64,000 nt of DNA from Hydractinia symbiolongicarpus (Eukaryota > Cnidaria > Hydrozoa > Anthoathecata > Hydractiniidae). The position numbers and the translations under genes were made by a program. The notes under the pieces were generated by a model. That model did not search any database and had not been told where the DNA came from. It saw only the letters and a list, made by a program, of their open reading frames with translations. Shown in pieces: positions 39,901 to 53,385 of this stretch. Every line of letters starts with the position of its first letter. The first letter of the stretch is position 1. The stretch spans positions 7,628,001 through 7,692,000 of the forward strand of contig NC_079876.1 in NCBI RefSeq assembly GCF_029227915.1. The letters are read 5' to 3'.

Positions 39901-42900
39901 GAAAACCCGCCATTTCCCGTAAACCCCGGACTCGACCCGTATAATCAAAAGTATACAAAGAAACTACCCAGGGAGTAAACTCATTTCCCGAACGATTTTT
40001 TATATTATTTTTTTACCACTAAACGCATGAGACTTGTAGTTTTCAAAAATATTTTCATATTTGATGGGACGCTGAATAAAAGAAGTTTAATCGTCGGCAA
40101 ACGAAAATCCGCGATTTCCCGTAAATCCAGGGCTTGGCCCGTATAGTCGAATGTATACAAAGAAAGTACCCAGGGAGTAAACTCATTTCCGGAACGATTT
40201 TTTAAATTTTTTTTTCACCACTAAAACGCATGAGACTTGTAGTTTTCAAAAATGTTTTCATTTTTGATGAGACGCTTAATGAAAGAGGTTTAATCGCCGG
40301 AAAACGAAAACCCGCGATTTCCCGTAAACCCCGGACTCGGCCCGTATAGTCAAAAGTATACAAAGAAATTACCCAGGGAGTAATGTCATTTTCCGAACGA
40401 TTTTTTAAATTATTATTTTACCACTAAAACCCATGAGACTTATAGTTTTTAAAAATGTTTTCATTCTTGATGAGACGCTGAATAAAAGAAGTTTAATCGC
40501 CGGCAAACGAAAACCCGCCATTTCCCGTAAACCCCGGAGTCGGCCCGTATAGTCAAAAGTATACAAAGAAATTACCCAGGGAGTAAACTTATTTTCCGAA
40601 CGAATTTTTAAATTATTTTCTCACCACTACAACGCATGAGACTTGTAGTTTTTAAAAATGTTTTCATTTTTGATGAGACGCTGAATAAAAGAAGTTTAAT
40701 CGCCGGCAAACGAAAACCCGCCATTTCCCGTAAACCCCGGACTCTGCCCGTATAGTCAAAAGTATACAAAGAAAGTACCCAGGGAGTAAACTCATTTTCC
40801 GAACGATTTTTTAAATTATTTTTTCACCACTACAACGCATGAGACTTGTAGTTTTCAAAAATGTTTTCATTTTTGATGAGACGCTGAATAAAAGAAGTTT
40901 ACTCGCCCTCAAACGAAAATCCGCGATTTCCCGTAAATCCCGGACTCGGCCCGTAAAGTCCAAAGTATAGAAAGAAAGTACCCAGGGAGTAAACTCATTT
41001 TCCGAACGATTTTTTAAATTCTTTTTTCACCACTAAAACGCATGAGACTTGTAGTTTTCAAAAATGTTTTCATTTTTGATGAGACGGTTAATGAAAGAAG
41101 TTTAATCGCCGGCAATCAAAAACCCGCGATTTCCCGTAAATTCCGGGATTGGCCCGTATAGTCGAATGTATACAAAGAAAGTACCCTGTGAGTAAACTCA
41201 TTTCCCGAACGATTTTTTAAATTATTTTTTCACCACTAAAACGCATGAGACTTGTAGTTTTCAGAAATGTTTTCATTTTTGATGAAACGCTTAATGAAAG
41301 TGGTTTAATCGCCAGCAAACGAAAACCCGCGATTTCCCCTAAATCCCGGGCTTGGCCCGTATAGTCAAAAGTATACAAAGAAAGTACCCAGGGAGTAAAC
41401 TTATTTCCCGAACGTTTTTTTATATTATTTTTTTACCACTAAACGCATGAGACTTGTAGTTTTCAAAAATATTTTCATATTTGATGGGACGCTGAATAAA
41501 AGAAGTTTAATCGTCGGCAAACGAAAATCCGCGATTTCCCGTAAATCCAGGGCTTGGCCCGTATAGTCGAATGTATACAAAGAAAGTACCAGGGAGTAAA
41601 CTCATTTCCCGAACGATTTTTTAATTTTTTTTTCACCACTTAAACGCATGAGACTTGTAGTTTTCAAAAATGTTTTCATTTTTGATGAGACGCTTAATGA
41701 AAGAGGTTTAATCGCCGGAGAACGAAAACCCGCGATTTCCCGTAAATCCCGGGCTTGGCCCGTATAGTCGAATGTATACAAAGAAAGTATCCTGTGAGTA
41801 AACTCATTTCCAGAACGATTTTTAAATTATTTTTTCACCACTAAAACGCATGAGACTTGTAGTTTTCAAAAATGTTTTCATTTTTGATGAGACGCTGAAT
41901 AAAAAAAGTTTAATCGCCGGCAAACGAAAACCCGCCATTTCCCGTAAACCCCGGACTCGACCCGTTTAGTCAAGAGTATACAAAGAAAGTACCCAGGGAG
42001 TAAACTCATTTCCCGAACGATTTTTTATGTTATTTTTTTACCACTAAACGCATGAGACTTGTAGTTATCAAAAATATTTTCATTTTTGATGGGACACTTA
42101 ATAAAAGAAGTTTAATCGTCGGCAAACGAAAATCCGCGATTTCCCGTAAATCCAGGGCTTGGCCCGTATAGTCGAATGTATACAAAGAAAGTACCCAGGG
42201 AGTAAACTCATTTCCCGAACGATTTTTTAAATTTTTTTTTCACCACTAAAACGCATGAGACTTGTAGTTTTTAAAAATGTTTTCATTTTTGATGAGACGG
42301 TTAATGAAAGAAGTTTAATCGCCGGCAATCAAAAACCCGCGATTTCCCGTAAATCCCGGGCTTGGCCCGTATAGTCGAATGTATACAAAGAAAGTACCCT
42401 GTGAGTAAACTCATTTCCAAAACGATTTTTTAAAATATTTTTTCACCACTAAAACGCATGAGACTTGTCGTTTTCAAAAATATTCTCATTTTTGATGAGA
42501 CGCTGAATAAAAGAAGTTTAATCGCCGGCAAACGAAAACCCGCCATTTCCCGTAAACCCCGGACTCGACCCGTATAATCAAAAGTATACAAAGAAACTAC
42601 CCAGGGAGTAAACTCATTTCCCGAACGATTTTTTATATTATTTTTTTACCACTAAACGCATGAGACTTGTAGTTTTCAAAAATATTTTCATATTTGATGG
42701 GACGCTGAATAAAAGAAGTTTAATCGTCGGCAAACGAAAATCCGCGATTTCCCGTAAATCCAGGGCTTGGCCCGTATAGTCGAATGTATACAAAGAAAGT
42801 ACCCAGGGAGTAAACTCATTTCCGGAACGATTTTTTAAATTTTTTTTTCACCACTAAAACGCATGAGACTTGTAGTTTTCAAAAATGTTTTCATTTTTGA

Positions 42901-45900
42901 TGAGACGCTTAATGAAAGAGGTTTAATCGCCGGAAAACGAAAACCCGCGATTTCCCGTAAACCCCGGACTCGGCCCGTATAGTCAAAAGTATACAAAGAA
43001 ATTACCCAGGGAGTAATGTCATTTTCCGAACGATTTTTTAAATTATTATTTTACCACTAAAACCCATGAGACTTATAGTTTTTAAAAATGTTTTCATTCT
43101 TGATGAGACGCTGAATAAAAGAAGTTTAATCGCCGGCAAACGAAAACCCGCCATTTCCCGTAAACCCCGGAGTCGGCCCGTATAGTCAAAAGTATACAAA
43201 GAAATTACCCAGGGAGTAAACTCATTTTCCGAACGATTTTTTAAATTATTTTTTCACCACTACAACGCATGAGACTTGTAGTTTTCAAAAATGTTTTCAT
43301 TTTTGATGAGACGCTGAATAAAAGAAGTTTACTCGCCCTCAAACGAAAATCCGCGATTTCCCGTAAATCCCGGACTCGGCCCGTAAAGTCCAAAGTATAG
43401 AAAGAAAGTACCCAGGGAGTAAACTCATTTTCCGAACGATTTTTTAAATTCTTTTTTCACCACTAAAACGCATGAGACTTGTAGTTTTCAAAAATGTTTT
43501 CATTTTTGATGAGACGGTTAATGAAAGAAGTTTAATCGCCGGCAATCAAAAACCCGCGATTTCCCGTAAATTCCGGGATTGGCCCGTATAGTCGAATGTA
43601 TACAAAGAAAGTACCCTGTGAGTAAACTCATTTCCCGAACGATTTTTTAAATTATTTTTTCACCACTAAAACGCATGAGACTTGTAGTTTTCAGAAATGT
43701 TTTCATTTTTGATGAAACGCTTAATGAAAGTGGTTTAATCGCCAGCAAACGAAAACCCGCGATTTCCCCTAAATCCCGGGCTTGGCCCGTATAGTCAAAA
43801 GTATACAAAGAAAGTACCCAGGGAGTAAACTTATTTCCCGAACGTTTTTTTATATTATTTTTTTACCACTAAACGCATGAGACTTGTAGTTTTCAAAAAT
43901 ATTTTCATATTTGATGGGACGCTGAATAAAAGAAGTTTAATCGTCGGCAAACGAAAATCCGCGATTTCCCGTAAATCCAGGGCTTGGCCCGTATAGTCGA
44001 ATGTATACAAAGAAAGTACCAGGGAGTAAACTCATTTCCCGAACGATTTTTTAATTTTTTTTTCACCACTTAAACGCATGAGACTTGTAGTTTTCAAAAA
44101 TGTTTTCATTTTTGATGAGACGCTTAATGAAAGAGGTTTAATCGCCGGAGAACGAAAACCCGCGATTTCCCGTAAATCCCGGGCTTGGCCCGTATAGTCG
44201 AATGTATACAAAGAAAGTATCCTGTGAGTAAACTCATTTCCAGAACGATTTTTAAATTATTTTTTCACCACTAAAACGCATGAGACTTGTAGTTTTCAAA
44301 AATGTTTTCATTTTTGATGAGACGCTGAATAAAAAAAGTTTAATCGCCGGCAAACGAAAACCCGCCATTTCCCGTAAACCCCGGACTCGACCCGTTTAGT
44401 CAAGAGTATACAAAGAAAGTACCCAGGGAGTAAACTCATTTCCCGAACGATTTTTTATGTTATTTTTTTACCACTAAACGCATGAGACTTGTAGTTATCA
44501 AAAATATTTTCATTTTTGATGGGACACTTAATAAAAGAAGTTTAATCGTCGGCAAACGAAAATCCGCGATTTCCCGTAAATCCAGGGCTTGGCCCGTATA
44601 GTCGAATGTATACAAAGAAAGTACCCAGGGAGTAAACTCATTTCCCGAACGATTTTTTAAATTTTTTTTTCACCACTAAAACGCATGAGACTTGTAGTTT
44701 TTAAAAATGTTTTCATTTTTGATGAGACGGTTAATGAAAGAAGTTTAATCGCCGGCAATCAAAAACCCGCGATTTCCCGTAAATCCCGGGCTTGGCCCGT
44801 ATAGTCGAATGTATACAAAGAAAGTACCCTGTGAGTAAACTCATTTCCAAAACGATTTTTTAAAATATTTTTTCACCACTAAAACGCATGAGACTTGTCG
44901 TTTTCAAAAATATTCTCATTTTTGATGAGACGCTGAATAAAAGAAGTTTAATCGCCGGCAAACGAAAACCCGCCATTTCCCGTAAACCCCGGACTCGACC
45001 CGTATAATCAAAAGTATACAAAGAAACTACCCAGGGAGTAAACTCATTTCCCGAACGATTTTTTATATTATTTTTTTACCACTAAACGCATGAGACTTGT
45101 AGTTTTCAAAAATATTTTCATATTTGATGGGACGCTGAATAAAAGAAGTTTAATCGTCGGCAAACGAAAATCCGCGATTTCCCGTAAATCCAGGGCTTGG
45201 CCCGTATAGTCGAATGTATACAAAGAAAGTACCCAGGGAGTAAACTCATTTCCGGAACGATTTTTTAAATTTTTTTTTCACCACTAAAACGCATGAGACT
45301 TGTAGTTTTCAAAAATGTTTTCATTTTTGATGAGACGCTTAATGAAAGAGGTTTAATCGCCGGAAAACGAAAACCCGCGATTTCCCGTAAACCCCGGACT
45401 CGGCCCGTATAGTCAAAAGTATACAAAGAAATTACCCAGGGAGTAATGTCATTTTCCGAACGATTTTTTAAATTATTATTTTACTACTAAAACCCATGAG
45501 ACTTATAGTTTTTAAAAATGTTTTCATTCTTGATGAGACGCTGAATAAAAGAAGTTTAATCGCCGGCAAACGAAAACCCGCCATTTCCCGTAAACCCCGG
45601 AGTCGGCCCGTATAGTCAAAAGTATACAAAGAAATTACCCAGGGAGTAAACTTATTTTCCGAACGAATTTTTAAATTATTTTCTCACCACTACAACGCAT
45701 GAGACTTGTAGTTTTTAAAAATGTTTTCATTTTTGATGAGACGCTGAATAAAAGAAGTTTAATCGCCGGCAAACGAAAACCCGCCATTTCCCGTAAACCC
45801 CGGACTCTGCCCGTATAGTCAAAAGTATACAAAGAAAGTACCCAGGGAGTAAACTCATTTTCCGAACGATTTTTTAAATTATTTTTTCACCACTACAACG

Positions 45901-46900
45901 CATGAGACTTGTAGTTTTCAAAAATGTTTTCATTTTTGATGAGACGCTGAATAAAAGAAGTTTACTCGCCCTCAAACGAAAATCCGCGATTTCCCGTAAA
46001 TCCCGGACTCGGCCCGTAAAGTCCAAAGTATAGAAAGAAAGTACCCAGGGAGTAAACTCATTTTCCGAACGATTTTTTAAATTCTTTTTTCACCACTAAA
46101 ACGCATGAGACTTGTAGTTTTCAAAAATGTTTTCATTTTTGATGAGACGCCTAATGAAAGAGGTTTAATCGCCGGCAAACGAAATCCCGCGATTTCCCGT
46201 AAATCCCGGGCTTGGCCCGTATAGTCGAATGTATACAAAGAAAGTACCCAGGGAGTAAACTCATTTCCCGAACGATTTTTTAATTTTTTTTTTCACCACT
46301 AAAACGCATGAGACTTGTAGTTTTTAAAAATGTTTTCATTTTTGATGAGACGGTTAATGAAAGAAGTTTAATCGCCGGCAATCAAAAACCCGCGATTTCC
46401 CGTAAATTCCGGGCTTGGCCCGTATAGTCGAATGTATACAAAGAAAGTACCCTGTGAGTAAACTCATTTCCCGAACGATTTTTTAAATTATTTTTTCACC
46501 ACTAAAACGCATGAGACTTGTAGTTTTCAGAAATGTTTTCATTTTTGATGAGACGCTTAATGAAAGTGGTTTAATCGCCAGCAAACGAAAACCCGCGATT
46601 TCCCCTAAATCCCGGGCTTGGCCCGTATAGTCAAAAGTATACAAAGAAAGTACCCAGGGAGTAAACTTATTTCCCGAACGATTTTTTATATTATTTTTTT
46701 ACCACTAAACGCATGAGACTTGTAGTTTTCAAAAATATTTTCATATTTGATGGGACGCTGAATAAAAGAAGTTTAATCGTCGGCAAACGAAAATCCGCGA
46801 TTTCCCGTAAATCCAGGGCTTGGCCCGTATAGTCGAATGTATACAAAGAAAGTACCAGGGAGTAAACTCATTTCCCGAACGATTTTTTAATTTTTTTTTT
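36961..46900 (+). repeat. 7-, 13- and 12-monomer higher-order series
   Basis: GACACTTA markers at 38044, 39460, 42093 and 44523 give steps of 1416, 2633 and 2430 bp. TAATGTCATTTTCC at 40381, 43014 and 45444 gives the same 2633 and 2430 bp, and AACGTTTTTTTATATT at 38781, 41414 and 43844 agrees. A 1416-bp duplication also runs from 36961 to 38377. The 12-monomer copy lacks one monomer (TTATTTTCCGAACGAATTT with ATTTTCTCACC) that is present near 40580 and 45650. E-type monomers are frequent in this series. Confidence 0.88.
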
Positions 46901-48241
46901 CACCACTTAAACGCATGAGACTTGTAGTTTTCAAAAATGTTTTCATTTTTGATGAGACGCTGAATAAAAGAAGTTTAATCGCCGGCAAACGAAAACCCGC
47001 CATTTCCCGTAAACCCCGGACTCGACCCGTTTAGTCAAGAGTATACAAAGAAAGTACCCAGGGAGTAAACTCATTTCCCGAACGATTTTTTATGTTATTT
47101 TTTTACCACTAAAACGCATGAGACTTGTAGTTTTCAAAAATGTTTTCATTTTTGATGAGACGCTTAATGAAAGAGGTTTAATCGCCGGAAAACGACAACC
47201 CCCGATTTCCCGTAAATCTCGGCTTGGCCCGTATAGTCGAATGTATACAAAGAAAGTACCCTGTGAGTAAACTCATTTTCGGAACGATTTTTTAAATTAT
47301 TTTTTCACCACTAAAACGCATAAGACTTGTAGTTTTTAAAAATGTTTTCATTTTTGATGAAACGCTGAATAAAAGAAGTTTAATCGCCGGCAAACGAAAA
47401 CCTGCGATTTCCCGTAAATCCTGGACTCGGCCCGTATAGTCAAAAGTATACAAAGAAAGTACCCAGTGAGTAAACTCATTTCCCAAACGATTTTTTAAAT
47501 TTTTATTTCACCACTAAAACCCATGAGACTTGTAGTTTTCAAAAATTTTTTTATTTTTGATGAGACGCTGAATAAAAGCAGTTTAATCGCCGGCAAACGA
47601 AAACCTGCGATTTCCCGTAAATCCCGGACTCGGCCCCTATAGTCAAAAGTATACAAAGAAAGTACCCAGGGAGTAAACTCATTTCCAGAACGATTTTTTA
47701 AATTTTTTTTTCACCACTAAAACGCATAAGACTTGTAGTTTTTAAAAATGTTTTCATTTTTGATGAGACGCTGAATAAAAGAAGTTTAATCGCCGGCAAA
47801 CGAAAACCCGCGATTTCTCGTAAATCCCGGGCTTGGCCCGTATAGTCAAAAGTATACAAAGAAAGTACCCAGGGAGTAAACTCTCTTTCCGAACGATTTT
47901 TTAAATTACTTTTTCACCACTAAAACGCATGAGACTTGTAGTTTTTAAAAATGTTTTCATTTTTGATGAAACGCTGAATAAAAGAAGTTTAATCGTCGGC
48001 AAACGAAAACCCGCGATTTCCCGTAAATCCCGGACTCGGCCCGTATAGTCAAAAGTATACAAAGAAAGTACCCAGGGAGTAAACTCATTTCCAGAACGAT
48101 TTTTTATATTATTTTTTCACCACTAAAACGCATGAGACTTGTAGTTTTTAAAAATGTTTTCATTTTTGATGAGACGCTGAATAAAAGAAGTTTAATCGCC
48201 GGCAAACGAAAACCTGCGATTTCCCGTAAATCCCGGACTTG

Positions 48242-50880
48242 GCCCATATAGTTAAAAGTATACAAGGAAAGTACCCAGTGAGTAAACTCATTTCCCGAAC
48301 GAATTTTTAAATTATTTTTTCACCACTAAAACGCATAAGACTTGTAGTTTTTAAAAATGTTTTCATTTTTGATGAAACGCTGAATAAAAGAAGTTTAATC
48401 GTCGGCAAACGAAAACCCGCGATTTCCCGTAAATCCCGGACTCGGCCCGTATAGTCAAAAGTATACAAAGAAAGTACCCAGGGAGTAAACTCATTTCCAG
48501 AACGATTTTTTAAATTATTTTTTCACCACTAAAACGCATGAGACTTGTAGTTTTTAAAAATGTTTTCATTTTTGATGAGACGCTGAATAAAAGAAGTTTA
48601 ATCGCCGGCAAACGAAAACCTGCGATTTCCCGTAAATCCTGGACTCGGCCCGTATAGTCAAAAGTATACAAAGAAAGTACCCAGGGTGTAAACTCATTTC
48701 CCGAACGATTTTTTAAATTACTTTTTCACCACTAAAACGCATGAGACTAGTAGTTTTTAAAAATGTTTTCATTTTTGATGAGACGCTGAATAAAAGAAGT
48801 TTAATCGCCGGCAAACGAAAACCTGCGATTTCCCGTAAATCCCGGACTCGGCCCGTATAGTCAAAAGTATACAAAGAAAGTACCCAGGGAGTAAACTCAT
48901 TTCCCAAACGATTTTTTAAATTATTATTTCACCACTAAAGCCCATGAGACTTGTAGTTTTTAAAAATGTTTTCATTTTTGATGAGACGCTGAATAAAAGA
49001 AGTTTAATCGCCGGCAAACGAAAACCTGCGATTTCCCGTAAATCCCGGACTCGGCCCGTATAGTCAAAAGTATACAAAGAAAGTACCCAGGGAGTAAACT
49101 CATTTCCCAAACGATTTTTTAAATTATTATTTCACCACTAAAGCCCATGAGACTTGTAGTTTTTAAAAATGTTTTCATTTTTGATGAGACGCTGAATAAA
49201 AGAGGTTTAATCGCCGGCAAACGAAAACCCGCATTTTACCGTAAATCCCGGTCTCAGCCCGTATAGTCAAAAGTATACAAGGAAAGTACCCAGTGAGTAA
49301 ACTCATTTCCCTAACGAATTTTTAAATTATTTTTTCACCACTAAAACGCATGAGACTTGTAGTTTTCAAAAATGTTTTCATTTTTGATGAGACGCTGAAT
49401 AAAAGAAGTTTAATCGCCGGCAAACGAAAACCTGCGATTTCCCGTAAATCCCGGACTCGGCCCGTATAGTCAAAAGTATACAAAGAAAGTACCCAGGGAG
49501 TAAACTCATTTCCCAAACGATTTTTTAAATTATTATTTCACCACTAAAGCCCATGAGACTTGTAGTTTTTAAAAATGTTTTCATTTTTGATGAGACGCTG
49601 AATAAAAGAGGTTTAATCGCCGGCAAACGAAAACCCGCAATTTACTGTAAATCCCGGTCTCGGCCCGTATAGTCAAAAGTATACAAAGAGGGTACCCAGG
49701 GTGTAAACTCATTTTCCGAACGATTTTTTAAATTATTTTTTCACCACTAAAACGCATGAGACTTGTAGTTTTCAAAAATGTCTTCATTTTTGATGAGACG
49801 CTGAATAAAAGAAGTTTAATCGCCGGCAAACGAAAACCTGCGATTTCCCGTAAATCCCGGACTCGGCCCGTATAGTCAAAAGTATACAAAGAAAGTTACC
49901 AGGGAGTAAACTCATTTCCCAAACGATTTTTTAAATTATTTTTTCACCACTAAAACGCATGAGACCTGTAGTTTTCAAAAATGTTTTCATCTTTGATGAG
50001 ACGCTGAATAAAAGAAGTTTAATCGCCGGCAAACGAAAACCTGCGATTTCCCGTAAATCCCGTACTCGGCCCGTATAGTCAAAAGTATACAAAGAAAGTA
50101 CCCAGGGAGTAAACTCATTTCCCAAACGATTTTTTAAATTATTATTTCACCACTAAAGCCCATGAGACTTGTAGTTTTCAAAATTGTTTTCATTTTTGAT
50201 GAGACGCTGAATAAAAGAAGTTTAATCGCCGGCAAACGAAAACCTGCGATTTCCCGTAAATCCCGGACTCGGCCCGTATAGTCAAAAGTATACAAAGAGA
50301 GTACCCAGGGTGTAAACTCATTTCCCGAACGATTTTTTAAATTATTTTTTCACCACTAAAACGCATGAGACTTGAACTTTTCAAAAATGTTTTCATTTTT
50401 GATGAGACGCTGAATAAAAGAAGTTTAATCGCCGGCAAACGAAAACCTGCGATTTCCCGTAAATCCCGGACTCGGCCCGTATAGTCAAAAGTATACAAAG
50501 AAAGTTACCAGGGAGTAAACTCATTTCCCAAACGATTTTTTAATTTATTATTTCACCACTAAAACGCATGAGACTTGTAGTTTTCAAAAATGTTTTCATT
50601 TTTGATGAGACGCTTAATAAAAGTGGTTTAATCGCCGGCAAACGAAAACCTGCGATTTCCCGTAAATCCCGGACTCGGCCCGTATAGTCAAAAGTATACA
50701 AAGAGAGTACCCAGGGTGTAAACTCATTTCCCGAACGATTTTTTAAACTATTTTTTCACCACTAAAACGCATGAGACTTGAACTTTTCAAAAATGTTTTC
50801 ATTTTTGATGACACGTTGAATAAAAGAAGTTTAATCGCCGGAAAACGAAAACTCGCGATTTCCCGTAAATCCCGGACTCG
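48242..50880 (+). repeat. 13-monomer block, copy 1 (2639 bp)
   Basis: GCCCATATAGTTAAAAG at 48242 recurs at 50881, and internal positions 48713, 48916, 49322 and 49931 recur at 51352, 51555, 51961 and 52570, each exactly 2639 bp later. Mostly B-type monomers, with CCCAAACGA and AAAGCCCATGAG variants and without the E-type monomers of the preceding zone. Confidence 0.9.
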
Positions 50881-53287
50881 GCCCATATAGTTAAAAGTAT
50901 ACAAGGAAAGTACCCAGTGAGTAAACCCATTTCCCGAACGAATTTTTAAATTATTTTTTCACCACTAAAACGCATAAGACTTGTAGTTTTTAAAAATGTT
51001 TTCATTTTTGATGAAACGCTGAATAAAAGAAGTTTAATCGTCGGCAAACGAAAACCCGCGATTTCCCGTAAATCCCGGACTCGGCCCGTATAGTCAAAAG
51101 TATACAAAGAAAGTACCCAGGGAGTAAACTCATTTCCAGAACGATTTTTTAAATTATTTTTTCACCACTAAAACGCATGAGACTTGTAGTTTTTAAAAAT
51201 ATTTTCATTTTTGATGAGACGCTGAATAAAAGAAGTTTAATCGCCGGCAAACGAAAACCCGCGATTTCCCGTAAATCCCGGGCTTGGCCCGTATAGTCAA
51301 AAGTATACAAAGAAAGTACCCAGGGTGTAAACTCATTTCCCGAACGATTTTTTAAATTACTTTTTCACCACTAAAACGCATGAGACTTGTAGTTTTTAAA
51401 AATGTTTTCATTTTTGATGAGACGCTGAATAAAAGAAGTTTAATCGCCGGCAAACGAAAACCTGCGATTTCCCGTAAATCCTGGACTCGGCCCGTATAGT
51501 CAAAAGTATACAAAGAAAGTGCCCAGGCAGTAAACTCATTTCCCAAACGAATTTTTAAATTATTTTTTCACCACTAAAACGTATGAGACTTGTAGTTTTC
51601 AAAAATGTTTTCATTTTTGATGAGACGCTGAATAAAAGAAGTTTAATCGCCGGCAAACGAAAACCTGCGATTTCCCGTAAATCCCGGACTCGGCCCGTAT
51701 AGTCAAAAGTATACAAAGAAAGTACCCAGGGAGTAAACTCATTTCCCAAACGATTTTTTAAATTATTATTTCACCACTAAAGCCCATGAGACTTGTAGTT
51801 TTTAAAAATGTTTTCATTTTTGATGAGACGCTGAATAAAAGAGGTTTAATCGCTGGCAAACGAAAACCCGCAATTTACCGTAAATCCCGGTCTCGGCCCG
51901 TATAGTCAAAAGTATACAAGGAAAGTACCCAGTGAGTAAACTCATTTCCCTAACGAATTTTTAAATTATTTTTTCACCACTAAAACGCATGAGACTTGTA
52001 GTTTTCAAAAATGTTTTCATTTTTGATGAGACGCTGAATAAAAGAAGTTTAATCGCCGGCAAACGAAAACCTGCGATTTCCCGTAAATCCCGGACTCGGC
52101 CCGTATAGTCAAAAGTATACAAAGAAAGTACCCAGGGAGTAAACTCATTTCCCAAACGATTTTTTAAATTATTATTTCACCACTAAAGCCCATGAGACTT
52201 GTAGTTTTTAAAAATGTTTTCATTTTTGATGAGACGCTGAATAAAAGAGGTTTAATCGCCGGCAAACGAAAATCCGCAATTTACCGTAAATCCCGGTCTC
52301 GGCCCGTATAGTCAAAAGTATACAAAGAGGGTACCCAGGGTGTAAACTCATTTTCCGAACGATTTTTTAAATTTTTTTTTCACCACTAAAACGCATGAGA
52401 CTTGTAGATTTCAAAAATGTCTTCATTTTTGATGAGACGCTGAATAAAAGAAGTTTAATCGCCGGCGAACGAAAACCTGCGATTTCCCGTAAATCCCGGA
52501 CTCGGCCCGTATAGTCAAAAGTATACAAAGAAAGTTACCAGGGAGTAAACTCATTTCCCAAACGATTTTTTAAATTATTTTTTCACCACTAAAACGCATG
52601 AGACCTGTAGTTTTCAAAAATGTTTTCATCTTTGATGAGACGCTGAATAAAAGAAGTTTAATCGCCGGCAAACGAAAACCTGCGATTTCCCGTAAATCCC
52701 GTACTCGGCCCGTATAGTCAAAAGTATACAAAGAAAGTACCCAGGGAGTAAACTCATTTCCCAAACGATTTTTTAAATTATTATTTCACCACTAAAGCCC
52801 ATGAGACTTGTAGTTTTCAAAATTGTTTTCATTTTTGATGAGACGCTGAATAAAAGAAGTTTAATCGCCGGCAAACGAAAACCTGCGATTTCCCGTAAAT
52901 CCCGGACTCGGCCCGTATAGTCAAAAGTATACAAAGAGAGTACCCAGGGTGTAAACTCATTTCCCGAACGATTTTTTAAATTATTTTTTCACCACTAAAA
53001 CGCATGAGACTTGAACTTTTCAAAAATGTTTTCATTTTTGATGAGACGCTGAATAAAAGAAGTTTAATCGCCGGCAAACGAAAACCTGCGATTTCCCGTA
53101 AATCCCGGACTCGGCCCGTATAGTCAAAAGTATACAAAGAAAGTTACCAGGGAGTAAACTCATTTCCCAAACGATTTTTTAATTTATTATTTCACCACTA
53201 AAACGCATGAGACTTGTAGTTTTCAAAAATGTTTTCATTTTTGATGAGACGCTTAATAAAAGTGGTTTAATCGCCGGCAAACGAAAA
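50881..53287 (+). repeat. 13-monomer block, copy 2, cut short by the inversion
   Basis: Sister of the preceding block. The two stay similar until about 53287, after which this copy switches to an A-type monomer (GGGCTTGGCCCG, GTCGAATGTATAC), whereas copy 1 remains B-type at the equivalent place. The array orientation reverses about 65 bp later, so the block is incomplete. Confidence 0.88.
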
Positions 53288-53340
53288 CCCGCGATTTCCC
53301 GTAAATCCCGGGCTTGGCCCGTATAGTCGAATGTATACAA

Positions 53341-53385
53341 AGAAAGTACCCTGAGTTTACTCCCTGGGTACTTTCTTGTATACTT
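53341..53385. other. Orientation-switch junction of the satellite
   Basis: On the left, AAAGAAAGTACCCTG is the usual start of an A-type CCCTGTGAG monomer; on the right, AGTTTACTCCCTGGG is reverse-complement sequence of a B-type monomer. The two share only TG at the joint, so microhomology is at most about 2 bp. The flanks pair as an inverted repeat (TACAAAGAAAGTACCC against GGGTACTTTCTTGTA, with one T missing on the right) around a loop of about 12-14 nt. Because one side is A-type and the other B-type, this is not an exact mirror copy. Confidence 0.92.

Larger units (their letters stand above)
1..53352 (+). repeat. Satellite array, left arm (~203-bp monomer, ~263 copies)
   Basis: Head-to-tail tandem array of a ~203-bp monomer; equivalent landmarks recur every 203 bases (for example at 4351, 4554 and 4757). 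Landmarks in order within each monomer are GCCGGCAAACG, CCCGTAAATCCCGG, CCCGTATAGT, the palindrome GTATAC, AAAGTACCCAGGGAG, a T6 - AAATTA - T6 tract, CATGAGACTTGTAG, an AT hairpin, and GATGAGACGCTGAAT. Monomers fall into subfamilies with linked variants: A (GGGCTTGGCCC with GTCGAATGTATAC), B (GGACTCGGCCC with GTCAAAAGTATAC), C (CGCCCTCAAACG with GTCCAAAGTATAC), D (11-bp deletion removing GTATAC) and E (CATATTTGATGGGACGC with CCACTAAACGCATG). No gene, RNA gene or transposon was recognised inside. Direct observation; centromeric or heterochromatic role is only inference. Confidence 0.98.

Noticed and set aside
1-53352. CRISPR-like array
   Set aside because: The repeat is ~203 bp with no unique spacers; the whole unit is repeated, which is satellite DNA.
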